Below, piece by piece: positions 24,765 through 33,251 of a stretch of DNA of 56,777 nucleotides. The position numbers and the translations under genes were made by a program. Below the pieces are notes generated by a model that had not been told where the DNA came from, ran no database searches, and was given only the letters and a program-made list of their open reading frames with translations. The stretch spans positions 1 through 56,777 of the forward strand of contig JAIPAP010000006.1 of NCBI GenBank assembly GCA_021740045.1, given 5' to 3'. The stretch's first letter is position 1; every line of letters starts with the position of its first letter. This stretch comes from Bacteroidales bacterium (GTDB taxonomy: Bacteria; Bacteroidota; Bacteroidia; Bacteroidales; JAIPAP01).

Positions 24765-27700
24765 ATGAAACCTTTAACCACCATTTTAGTAGTTTTGGCA
24801 TTACTGAGTGCCACCGTAACCCATGTGTTTTCAGAAAGTAGAATGTTAACAAATACCGGGTCAATAAGTGGAGTAGTTACCCATTCTTTGACCTCGGAAC
24901 TTGTTGAAGATGCTGTTGTCCAGATTTATGCCGGTGATGAGTATTGTTATTTTGTTCCCCAGATATTGGATAATGAGCTTAAATCAGGGATGTCCAATAT
25001 TGAATGTGCAACAGCACTGCCGATGGAACCGGGAGTTGTTACAGGCATAGTTACCGATTCCATCACTTCCGATCCCATTCCCGGGGCACTTGTTGGTATT
25101 GTCGGAGCAGGATTTGCTGTATCAACGGATGAAAACGGAGAATATGTCATAGAAGATAGCCCAATTGGTATTTTCGATTTTTGGGCTGAAGCGGATGGTT
25201 ATGAACCCGGCTTAGTACCCGAAGTCGAAGTAGAGGCGGGAGACACTACCATTGTTGATTTCGAATTATCTCCAATTCCTCCTGAATTGATCAGTGCAAA
25301 TCCGGGAATGCATTCGGTTACATTAAGCTGGGAGGCTATAGGAGCCAATGGTGGAGATTATTTTCCAGTAGTAGGATGCAACTGTGCTTGCAATATTTGG
25401 ACGATATATTTTTACCAGGCTACAATTAATGGAATTGACATGGTGGAAGGAGATGAGATTGCCATATTCGATGGCGCACTTATGGTGGGTTCTATGGATT
25501 TGGAGAGCATATGCACCCCTGAAAACCAGTTTGAGAATGATTTGATAGCATGGGATGAATTGAACAGCGGGGATGGCTATACACCGGGAAACGCTGCTAC
25601 ATTTAAAGCCTGGGATCAGAGTACTGCAACTCCAGTTGGAGCCTATAACATTTCCTTTTCCAATCCCTATGGCGATGCCTGGATGGAAGCAACTTTTCCA
25701 TTTGGAGACGGGGAATACAGCATAGTGGGGCTGGATTTTGTAAGCGACAATTATCCCCAGTTTAATATTTATTACGAAGATGGTACATTGGTGGACGGTC
25801 CGGTTGAGGGAACCATATACACAGATAACGGCCTGGAGCCGGGTGAAGAATACTGCTATTACGTGACCCAAATGTTGGAAAATGGAGAAGAATCTTATCC
25901 TTCCAATGTACTTTGCGCCACCCCTACTACTTACCCAGCATACCTGTACGGCTACGTTTACAATATAGAAACCAACGAACCTATTTCAGGAGCGATAGTA
26001 GATATTGGCTTTGGTTTAACAGATACCACTGACCAAAACGGTAATTTTGATTTCGGAAGCATTCCTGCGGGTATGTATAGTCTTATGGTTACCAAATTTG
26101 GATATATATCACCTGAGTTGCCAATGTACTTTCAGATAGATGGAGGAGAGACAGTGGAAATTTACATACCTATGATGCTTATCGGCCCTGGATTAGTTAC
26201 CGTAGAGCCCTCTTCGAATGGTATTGAACTACTTTGGGAACCAATTCCGGGAAGCGACCGCGCTGACCACATTTTGGATATCGCTTTTACCACACTTTCT
26301 TATGAACCCACCTTTAACATTTATTCACTTGATCAGGGGCTTGTTGCCGAAGGTGTTACCGGCAACAGCTACATCGATTCTCTCGATGTTGTTCCCGGTG
26401 TGGAATATTGCTACTTCGTTACCCAACTATTACCCGACGGACAGGAATCGGATTCCTCCAATGTAATGTGTGCCGTATTGCCTCAGTATGGTGAAATTAC
26501 CGGTTACGTAATGGATTCTATTACCGGTGAACCGCTGGAGGGTCTAACGGTTACTTTGGAAGAGGGAGGCTATACAAGCGTTACCGGTGCGGATGGTTCA
26601 TTTTCATTTGAAGACCTCGAACCGGGTACTTATGAGGTATGTACCGGTGGCGGCTGTTATTTTTACGAATGTCAAACCGTTGAATTGGAAGCAGGGGAGA
26701 CCGTTGAAGTTATATTCAACCTGGTTCCCATTCCCATCCCCGGGATAGAAGCTATTGTCACCGGTTGGGACCTCAGCATTGAGATCGATATAGAAATTCC
26801 TGAATACATCAATGAGACCCTTGAAGGCTTTTACATTTACCGTGATGGTGAATTGATCACCGAAGAACCTGTGGGTGACATGTTTTACATTGAAGAGCAT
26901 CCGGCAGGAGAATTCACTTACACTGCAACCGCAATCTTCGATAATAGCGAATCATGTCCATCCGATGAGGTAATCGTGAATGTTGAACCGGTTCTCTACG
27001 GTGAAATCTCCCATCAGGCAAACGGTGAACCCATCGGGGGAGCTATGGTCACTTGTAACGGCGACACTACCCTTACGGATGAAAACGGCGAATATCACTT
27101 AAGCGCCGGATATGGAACCCACACCTGTAAAGTTGAATACGAAGGTTGTAATACCGTTGAAGAGGAGATTTCATTCAACGATCATTTTGAGTGGAACGTA
27201 GGCATGACTGAACCGGTAATGCAGGTTGAACCCGATGAACTCTATTTTGAAGCGCCCTGTGTTCCCGGCCCGGAACCCTTGTATATATCGAATGAAGGCA
27301 ACGGCCCGCTGTATTGGTCCATATCCGTGATTTATGAAGAGGAGGAAGGATGGCTGATGGTGCCTGGGGGCAATAGTCAAGTAGGACCTGGCGAAACGGA
27401 AACACTTTTGATATACGCTACTATTGAGGGCCTGGAAAACCAGACTTATCACGCACAGCTCATCATCCACCCCTATCCCAATGTTGGAGCCGATACGGTT
27501 GATGTTACCCTGGATATCACGATAGGTTTGGATGAATTGCCGGGCGAGCGGATCAACCTTTATCCAAATCCCACCAATGGAAAACTCAATGTTGAAGTAA
27601 GCCGGGAAATAAAACGGTTCAGCTTAATTTCCGCTATCGGGCAAAAAATAAGAGAAGTTTCCATGAATGAAACGGATAAAAAAGTAATGGATGTTTCTGC

Positions 27701-27779
27701 CTATGAGCCTGGCATTTATATAATTAAGTTTTTCACCGAAGAAGAGGTGATCATAAGCAGAAAGGTAATTATTGAATAA
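24765..27779 (+). CDS. Large modular T9SS-exported surface protein with two in-frame module losses
   Basis: About 1004 residues from the ATG at 24765, whose signal peptide ('MKPLTTILVVLALLSATVTH') begins there; the upstream frame to 24684 is not signal-like. Carboxypeptidase-regulatory-like domains recur near 89-169, 390-470, 575-658 and 746-817. One complete 'GDEIAIFDG' module is at about 176-327 with an Fn3-like tail. An ASPM/HYDIN-like or BACON-like domain is at about 820-920 ('LYISNEGNGPLYWSISV'), followed by a T9SS type A sorting domain ('NLYPNPTNGKLNVEV', 'YEPGIYIIKFF'). Near the N-terminus half a regulatory-like domain joins directly to half an Fn3-like tail. At about residue 485-510 the 'GSDR' lead-in joins the following Fn3-like segment with the module core missing. 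Confidence 0.86.
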   Translation: MKPLTTILVVLALLSATVTHVFSESRMLTNTGSISGVVTHSLTSELVEDAVVQIYAGDEYCYFVPQILDNELKSGMSNIECATALPMEPGVVTGIVTDSITSDPIPGALVGIVGAGFAVSTDENGEYVIEDSPIGIFDFWAEADGYEPGLVPEVEVEAGDTTIVDFELSPIPPELISANPGMHSVTLSWEAIGANGGDYFPVVGCNCACNIWTIYFYQATINGIDMVEGDEIAIFDGALMVGSMDLESICTPENQFENDLIAWDELNSGDGYTPGNAATFKAWDQSTATPVGAYNISFSNPYGDAWMEATFPFGDGEYSIVGLDFVSDNYPQFNIYYEDGTLVDGPVEGTIYTDNGLEPGEEYCYYVTQMLENGEESYPSNVLCATPTTYPAYLYGYVYNIETNEPISGAIVDIGFGLTDTTDQNGNFDFGSIPAGMYSLMVTKFGYISPELPMYFQIDGGETVEIYIPMMLIGPGLVTVEPSSNGIELLWEPIPGSDRADHILDIAFTTLSYEPTFNIYSLDQGLVAEGVTGNSYIDSLDVVPGVEYCYFVTQLLPDGQESDSSNVMCAVLPQYGEITGYVMDSITGEPLEGLTVTLEEGGYTSVTGADGSFSFEDLEPGTYEVCTGGGCYFYECQTVELEAGETVEVIFNLVPIPIPGIEAIVTGWDLSIEIDIEIPEYINETLEGFYIYRDGELITEEPVGDMFYIEEHPAGEFTYTATAIFDNSESCPSDEVIVNVEPVLYGEISHQANGEPIGGAMVTCNGDTTLTDENGEYHLSAGYGTHTCKVEYEGCNTVEEEISFNDHFEWNVGMTEPVMQVEPDELYFEAPCVPGPEPLYISNEGNGPLYWSISVIYEEEEGWLMVPGGNSQVGPGETETLLIYATIEGLENQTYHAQLIIHPYPNVGADTVDVTLDITIGLDELPGERINLYPNPTNGKLNVEVSREIKRFSLISAIGQKIREVSMNETDKKVMDVSAYEPGIYIIKFFTEEEVIISRKVIIE

Positions 27780-27871
27780 TGATAAAACACAAATGCCTGT
27801 CCGGTGCAGCAGAGAGGCTTTTGTAATTTATAAGGCTAATATGACACTGCCAAATATGAAAAAACAAACCG

Positions 27872-30109
27872 ATGAAACATAAAGCAATGAAAACCTTAAT
27901 TAAACTTGTTCTTACCCCGCTTTTATTTTACCTGTTTTATACGGGCGCTATTGCTCAAAAACAGGCTAAATTCAGCCCGGCTAACGAACACGGCATCATA
28001 ACCGGGACCATAACCGATTCGGCAACCTCTGAACCTATATTGGGCGTGATAGTTTCCGTTGAAGGAACAGCCTTATCGGATATGTCCGGCAGTGACGGAA
28101 TCTATGCCATCGGGCAAGTGAAGCCCGGCACTCATACTGTTACCGCCACAGCCGATGATTATTACACCCGGACCAAAACAGGTGTGGTTGTTGAAGAAGG
28201 TCTGAACACCTCGGTAAACTTTATTATGACACCTGAAGTGCTTGCCCCCGAGTTACTCAGTGCCGAACCCATATTTGGTCAGGTTACACTTACCTGGGAG
28301 CCAATAGGCGGTTCCAATCGTACAGGATATTGGATTGTTTATGGCGATTGCAGCGATCCCTGTTGGACCATATTCATAAGCCAGGCCGCCATAAATGGTC
28401 AGGATATGATTGCCGGTGATGAAGTGGGGGTATTTGATGGTGAGGTTTTGGTAGGGGCTTTTACACTGGATCAAATCTGCACCGCCGAAAATCAGTTTGA
28501 AAATGACTTGATCGCCTGGAGCACTTTGCAGAATGGTGATGGATATACACCTGAGCATCCCGTAACCTTCAAGGCCTATGATGAGCAAACCAATACGATT
28601 TACGAATACGCCCAGGCTACCTATTATGATCCCTATGGTGATGCCTGGGCGGAACCGGTATTTCCCGAAGGAGAAGCTCAATACAGCATCGTCGGGTTGC
28701 AGTTTAGCGATCCCTACACACCTACCTTTAATGTTTATTCCATTGATGAAGGACTTATTGCCGGAGGATTGACGGGAATTTCTTATACCGATACCCTTGA
28801 AAACCCACAGGGGCAATACTGTTATTATGTGACCCAAATGCTGCCCAATTGTGAGGAGTCTTACCGGTCGAATATTGAATGTGCATGGTTTTACCCGCCA
28901 ACCGGATCTATTCAGGGCACAGTAAGCATTGCCGAAAACTATAATCCTGTACCTGATGCTGTAGTAACGATTGAAGGCACCGGCATATCAGCTATTACCG
29001 GTGAAGACGGAACATATGCTTTCGAGGATGTCGAGGCCGGGACGTATGATATTTCGGTTGAAATTTTTGGCTATGAAAACCAAATACAGTCAGGCGTAGA
29101 AGTATTGGAAAACGAGACTACCACAGCGGATTTTACACTGCTTCCAATGGGACCAACTATGCTCAACCTTGAACCCGGCCCCGACTATGTTACCCTCACC
29201 TGGGAACCCATCACAGGAAGTGACCGCATCTACCATTTTCAGTTTGAAGGCGGATATGGCGGTGATCCGGTTTGGACCGTATTTCTATCCGGGATTACCC
29301 ACAACGGGCAAAACATGGGCATAGGTGATGAAGTAGCTGTTTTTGACGGGGGTATAATGGTGGGTGCAACTACGCTTATCCGTGCGCCCGATTCCCTGAA
29401 CACTTTTGAAAATGATATGCTCGTATACAGCACCCTAATGAGCGGAGATGGTTTTACCCCAGGCAATCCGGTTTCCTTCAAAGGATGGCTGGAGGCCGAG
29501 CAAATGGAAGTGGAGGACTTTGAAGCTAATTATCTTAACTGGTACGGCGATGCCTGGGATGAACCGGTGTTTCCCCAGTTTGACGGCGAATACAGCATAA
29601 TCGACCTTGCCTTTAATTCACAACCTTACGAACCGGGCTTTAATGTTTATAAACTTGATGAAGGCTTGATAGCTGAACAGGTTATGGGCAATACATATGT
29701 CGACTCCATCAACTATAACCCCGGGGAAGAGTATTGCTGCTATGTTACTCAACTTTTACCCAATGGTCAGGAATCCGATTCCTCGAATATTTTATGCGTT
29801 ACTACTCGTGCAGATTTCCAATTGGTAGAAATTTCAGGAGATGAATTAACAATGATCCCTGATGAGTTAAAAAAGATGACAATTAATATCTACCCCAATC
29901 CTGCCGGCAATGAAGTGCATATTGAAACCGGCAGGAGAATGGAGTATTTCAGCATATACACAACAGCCGGTCATAAAATCAACGAGGTTGCAATGAATGG
30001 CAAATCCCATAAAACATTAAATGTATCAGACCTCAAACCTGGAATTTACTTGTTGAAGTTTTATAGCAGGGAGGGGTTGGTATTGAATAGGAAGTTACTT
30101 ATTATGTAA
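27872..30109 (+). CDS. Modular T9SS-exported surface protein
   Basis: 745 residues (a start five codons later is also possible). A signal peptide ('LVLTPLLFYLFYTGAIAQ') is followed by two near-regular units. Each has a carboxypeptidase-regulatory-like domain (about 45-122 and 347-426), a 'GDEV(G/A)VFDG' module (about 133-277 and 430-583) and an Fn3-like tail ending 'YVTQMLPN...SNIEC' or similar. The T9SS type A sorting domain occupies about 668-745 ('NIYPNPAGNEVHIET', 'LKPGIYLLKFYS'). It is the cleanest example of the unit architecture in the window and closely resembles the preceding gene, from which it is separated by 92 bases. The two probably arose by duplication. Confidence 0.87.
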   Translation: MKHKAMKTLIKLVLTPLLFYLFYTGAIAQKQAKFSPANEHGIITGTITDSATSEPILGVIVSVEGTALSDMSGSDGIYAIGQVKPGTHTVTATADDYYTRTKTGVVVEEGLNTSVNFIMTPEVLAPELLSAEPIFGQVTLTWEPIGGSNRTGYWIVYGDCSDPCWTIFISQAAINGQDMIAGDEVGVFDGEVLVGAFTLDQICTAENQFENDLIAWSTLQNGDGYTPEHPVTFKAYDEQTNTIYEYAQATYYDPYGDAWAEPVFPEGEAQYSIVGLQFSDPYTPTFNVYSIDEGLIAGGLTGISYTDTLENPQGQYCYYVTQMLPNCEESYRSNIECAWFYPPTGSIQGTVSIAENYNPVPDAVVTIEGTGISAITGEDGTYAFEDVEAGTYDISVEIFGYENQIQSGVEVLENETTTADFTLLPMGPTMLNLEPGPDYVTLTWEPITGSDRIYHFQFEGGYGGDPVWTVFLSGITHNGQNMGIGDEVAVFDGGIMVGATTLIRAPDSLNTFENDMLVYSTLMSGDGFTPGNPVSFKGWLEAEQMEVEDFEANYLNWYGDAWDEPVFPQFDGEYSIIDLAFNSQPYEPGFNVYKLDEGLIAEQVMGNTYVDSINYNPGEEYCCYVTQLLPNGQESDSSNILCVTTRADFQLVEISGDELTMIPDELKKMTINIYPNPAGNEVHIETGRRMEYFSIYTTAGHKINEVAMNGKSHKTLNVSDLKPGIYLLKFYSREGLVLNRKLLIM

Positions 30110-30125
30110 GGCAGGATCCATATTA

Positions 30126-30170
30126 ACTTTCTGAGAAAGTTTCACATTGTGAAACAATCCGTATATTTTT
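30126..30170 (+). promoter_or_regulatory. Double inverted-repeat operator and promoter of higBA
   Basis: Two inverted repeats share their border: ACTTTC-tga-GAAAGT (30126-30140) and GTTTCAC-att-GTGAAAC (30139-30155), both with perfect arms and 3-base loops. A -7-like TATATTTT (30162-30169) follows immediately, 13 bases before the toxin start. The position suits repression by the HigA antitoxin. Confidence 0.65.
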
Positions 30171-30182
30171 ATCGTTAAGGAT

Positions 30183-30515
30183 ATGAGAGTGCACTTGATC
30201 AAGAAACAAACAATTGAGGATTATATTATTAAAAATGCACGAAGTAAAGCATCGTTTGAGACTTGGTACTCAATTTTGTATAGAGCCGATTGGAATTTAC
30301 CCAAAGATATAATTGCAACATTTAACAGTGCTGACATTCTTGGAAAAGGTTCTAATCGTGTAGTATTTAATATTGGTGGTAACAATTATAGACTGATTTG
30401 CCGCTACTATTTTGGAAAAACAAGAGTTCATTTGTTCGTAAAATGGATAGGTACTCATGCAGAGTATACAGCGCTTTGTAATAAAGGAAATCAATACACA
30501 GTGCAATTATATTAG
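30183..30515 (+). CDS. higB: HigB-type mRNA interferase toxin
   Basis: 110 residues matching the HigB toxin family (RelE superfamily), which cleaves mRNA on ribosomes. Typical features are 'SKASFETWYSILYRADWNLPK' near residues 20-42, 'SNRVVFNIGGNNYRLICRY' in the central strands, and 'VHLFVKWIGTHAEYTAL' near the end. The toxin precedes the antitoxin by 14 bases, the order characteristic of higBA loci. The reading frame is intact. Confidence 0.9.
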   Translation: MRVHLIKKQTIEDYIIKNARSKASFETWYSILYRADWNLPKDIIATFNSADILGKGSNRVVFNIGGNNYRLICRYYFGKTRVHLFVKWIGTHAEYTALCNKGNQYTVQLY

Positions 30516-30529
30516 TGAAATGAAGAGAA

Positions 30530-30943
30530 ATGAGTGAAACAAAAACCCTAAAGTATACTGTAATCAAAAGCAAGGACCAATATAACCGGTATTGCGAAAT
30601 ACTGGAAGAATTGGTGACAGTTTACGGTGAACAAGACCAGGAAGAAATAGAGCTGTTATCGTTGCTCATTGATAAATGGGATGAAGAACATAATTCGTTT
30701 TATGATAAGGATCCTATTTCCTTGCTTAAAGCCTTAATGGATGAACATAAGCTCAAGTCAAAAGACCTGATTAACATTTTAGACCTTTCAAAAGCTACGG
30801 TTTCTAAAATTTTAAATTACCACAAGGGCTTATCAAAATCGACAATTCGAAAGCTATCGGAATACTTCAATGTTTCCCAGGAAGCGTTTAATCGCCCTTA
30901 TAAATTGAAAAATGAAGTAAATAGGAAACATGGAGACATTTAG
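30530..30943 (+). CDS. higA: HigA-type antitoxin with C-terminal helix-turn-helix
   Basis: 137 residues. The N-terminal part is acidic and probably wraps the toxin. The C-terminal half is an XRE helix-turn-helix ('LMDEHKLKSKDLINILDLSK', 'KATVSKILNYHKGLSKSTI'). It would neutralise HigB and repress the operon through the inverted repeats at 30126-30155. It is followed immediately by a palindrome-rich repeat region, so the pair sits at the edge of mobile or unstable DNA. Confidence 0.9.
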   Translation: MSETKTLKYTVIKSKDQYNRYCEILEELVTVYGEQDQEEIELLSLLIDKWDEEHNSFYDKDPISLLKALMDEHKLKSKDLINILDLSKATVSKILNYHKGLSKSTIRKLSEYFNVSQEAFNRPYKLKNEVNRKHGDI

Positions 30944-30946
30944 TTA

Positions 30947-30967
30947 GCACGCGATGCAATCGCGCGC
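30947..30967. repeat. Hairpin repeat with TT/AT-NNN-AA/AT centre
   Basis: Nine-base arms GCACGCGAT and ATCGCGCGC (one mismatch) around GCA. It is followed by 'gccagcgggcgggttt', a flank that recurs after the hairpin at 40296-40318. Confidence 0.65.
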
Positions 30968-31059
30968 CAGCGGGCGGGTTTCATAATAATAAGAATTGAG
31001 CAATTGTATGGGTAAGTGTTGTTACACTTCAGCCCAATATTCTTGCAAAGACGAGTATT

Positions 31060-31170
31060 GGCGCGGGTTTCAGGCGGGTTGTGCTAAGGATTAGTAATTG
31101 TTCTAAAGCATCGTGATGCAGGAATTTAACGCGTGCCCGGTAAAGCTCATCGTTTGGAACGAGGTTTTTG
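31060..31170 (+). repeat. Dispersed ~110-base repeat, copy A
   Basis: Starts 'ggcgcgggtttcaggcggg', contains 'tttaacgcgtgcccgg' and ends at the hairpin-like 'cgtttggaacgaggttttt'. The same ordered blocks occur at 35309-35418, 40108-40215 and 42321-42425. Confidence 0.75.
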
Positions 31171-31184
31171 CCAGGGCTTTAGCT

Positions 31185-31207
31185 GGAGCGGATTTGTAAT
31201 CCGCTCC
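31185..31207. repeat. Perfect hairpin repeat
   Basis: Ten-base arms GGAGCGGATT and AATCCGCTCC around TGT. Same design as the hairpin 50 bases downstream. Confidence 0.8.
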
Positions 31208-31256
31208 TTTTGGCTGCAACAAGGGTTTGAAGCCGTTGGAATTGTGTATAATGTCG

Positions 31257-31279
31257 GGCGCGGATTTGAAATCCGCGCC
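31257..31279. repeat. Perfect hairpin repeat
   Basis: Ten-base arms GGCGCGGATT and AATCCGCGCC around TGA. A degenerate relative ('gcgctgcaaacgctc') follows at about 31290. The rest of the 30944-31409 gap holds no gene. Confidence 0.8.
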
Positions 31280-31409
31280 AGCAGGGAACGCGCTGCAAAC
31301 GCTCGCCAGCCGGTGGGTTGCGAGGCGCTCTTGAAACGTTATCGGTTAACATCAAAACAAATCATACCATAACCTTCCCACTTCGCAACCCACTTTTCTG
31401 CTTAACCGC

Positions 31410-33227
31410 CTACTCCTTAAAAATCAACTGCTGATTTTTGTCGTCATTCCAGGCATTCATCATCTTCCTGAAATCGGGGTATTGCGCAGGCGAGATTTGG
31501 CCGGCCTCGATTTCAATGGATCGTTCCATATAAATTTTGCCGTTTTCCTCTTCAATCTTAATTTCAAGTTTCCCAAAGCTGGTTTCCATTTCCAACTCCT
31601 TGCCCGGGGTAACCAATGTCCAGCCTTCCGGGATTTCAATTTCCAGTTCATATTCTTCTTCCATCGGTTGCGGCACCTCGAGAGGAACTTCGCGCTCAGC
31701 CGCCATGCCTTCCATATGCCAGGAAGCAACGCCTTTCCGGAATGAAGGCACGCCCAGGAATAGATAATTGGCCTGCTGTCTCATGATGCCCTTCAGCTCA
31801 AAATCAAATTGCACCCCGGTTTCATCCTGATCCATTGTTAAAATCCGGACATCCTTAACATGTTTTTTGGATAAACCATTTAAATATCCATACCATGCTT
31901 CATTGTTATCCACCAATTTAAAATATGGATTATGTGCCCCTTCCAATTCCACAGTAGAAAAGCCGCTTATATTCCGGTCTTCATCGATGCGCAGGCTTAC
32001 CTCCATGCTTAGTTCATTTTCCGGTTCATTCACATCATGCGAACGCATGGCCTTGCCGGGCTTCAGGTCGACCAGGCGGTGACCAAACAGATCATAAGCC
32101 AGGTTTTGATCGGTGGATTTTTCAGAATACAGATAAAGATCTTTATCATCATCTTCCGGGAGATGAACAATCACTTCTTTCATGCTTGAAAGGTTACCCA
32201 ATCCCTTATCATAAAACCGGTTATTGAATACGGCACAAGGCAAGGCTTCAATCCCGGCTTCTTCATACATTTTCGAGAGCAGGACGGCCTTTTCCACCTG
32301 CGTACCTCCATTGCTTTTCCAAACCTCATTTGGGGTGCGGGCACGGAAACCTATGTGATGCATGGGTATGTTGTAATCCTCCATTTCATCCGCTACCATG
32401 TGATGAAGCTTAATCGTCAGGTCCCATTCATCCTTGGCATCTGCCTTTGCCTTTTCAACGGCTGTTTTGATCTGATCATCCAGTTCGGCTTTAAATGCCT
32501 GCTGACCGGTGAGGAAAACATACTCGGCTTCCAGGTTTTGAGCCGTGGAAAACATGATGCGCGGGAGATGTAGCCCATCTTCCGGCTGATGAGCCGCCCT
32601 TGAACGGGCTGCCAGGTCAGTTACAGTCCAGGTGTATACATCCATGCCGTCTTGGGTGGTTTTGTCCGGTTCTCCGGCAAAGTTGTAATGCACATGCCTA
32701 AGGTTTTTTCCTGTGGGTACCTTAACGATCACCTTCACCTCATCCACCGGCGAGGATTCCGAAAGCACTTCATTGCCGATCATAAAGGGCATGAAGTCTT
32801 TATTGCTATGCAACACATAATCAAGTTCAATGGTCGCGCCAACTTCCAGGCCGGTGTGGGTCACAACCATTTCCCGCAAATGATTGTAAGCCGGAATGCC
32901 GTCGGCCCAGCGGGGTAATACCTCATTAAAGGCATTTTCGGGCGAGGGCCTTTTCGTGCCATCGGCCATGGTGGTTACCGACTTGTTGATTTCCACTTCC
33001 TGGTATTCGGGATTATATACGATAAAGGGTTCGCCATAAAGCCGGTTAAAAGCGAAATGAGTTTTGATCTCCAGCTTTTTGTAATAATGAAAATCAAAAC
33101 TGCCGTCTTCATGCAGGGTATACTCCTTGATGATTTTATGAAAACGGGCGTCAGGTTCTTTGTTTGCCTGCACGGTTAGCATTCCAAAAGCCAGGCTGAT
33201 CAACAGAAATATATATCTTTTCTTCAT
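31410..33227 (-). CDS. DUF3857 protein with degenerate transglutaminase-like domain
   Basis: About 605 residues; the ATG at 33227 starts a signal peptide ('KKRYIFLLISLAFGMLTVQA'). The N-terminal half is a DUF3857 domain ('DGSFDFHYYKKLEIK', 'HTGLEVGATIELDYVLHSN'). The next part aligns with the transglutaminase-like region of the neighbouring gene, but the catalytic site is lost. The Cys-containing 'RCGVCKDKA' of the neighbour is 'NGGTQVEKA' here, the His position falls in 'MKEVIVHLPEDD', and the Asp motif 'LDPTW' is 'LYSEK'. A C-terminal beta domain follows. It lies downstream of the intact paralogue with a gap of about 24 bases, so both are co-transcribed. A structural or partner role without catalysis is inferred; localisation is periplasmic or outer surface. 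Confidence 0.83.
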   Translation of the reverse strand: MKKRYIFLLISLAFGMLTVQANKEPDARFHKIIKEYTLHEDGSFDFHYYKKLEIKTHFAFNRLYGEPFIVYNPEYQEVEINKSVTTMADGTKRPSPENAFNEVLPRWADGIPAYNHLREMVVTHTGLEVGATIELDYVLHSNKDFMPFMIGNEVLSESSPVDEVKVIVKVPTGKNLRHVHYNFAGEPDKTTQDGMDVYTWTVTDLAARSRAAHQPEDGLHLPRIMFSTAQNLEAEYVFLTGQQAFKAELDDQIKTAVEKAKADAKDEWDLTIKLHHMVADEMEDYNIPMHHIGFRARTPNEVWKSNGGTQVEKAVLLSKMYEEAGIEALPCAVFNNRFYDKGLGNLSSMKEVIVHLPEDDDKDLYLYSEKSTDQNLAYDLFGHRLVDLKPGKAMRSHDVNEPENELSMEVSLRIDEDRNISGFSTVELEGAHNPYFKLVDNNEAWYGYLNGLSKKHVKDVRILTMDQDETGVQFDFELKGIMRQQANYLFLGVPSFRKGVASWHMEGMAAEREVPLEVPQPMEEEYELEIEIPEGWTLVTPGKELEMETSFGKLEIKIEEENGKIYMERSIEIEAGQISPAQYPDFRKMMNAWNDDKNQQLIFKE

Positions 33228-33251
33228 GATGCGCATTTTTAACAGTTTAAC

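Noticed and set aside
31133..31372. A 79-codon plus-strand frame after higA
   Set aside because: It runs through repeat copy A and two perfect hairpins; its translation simply reflects those repeats.
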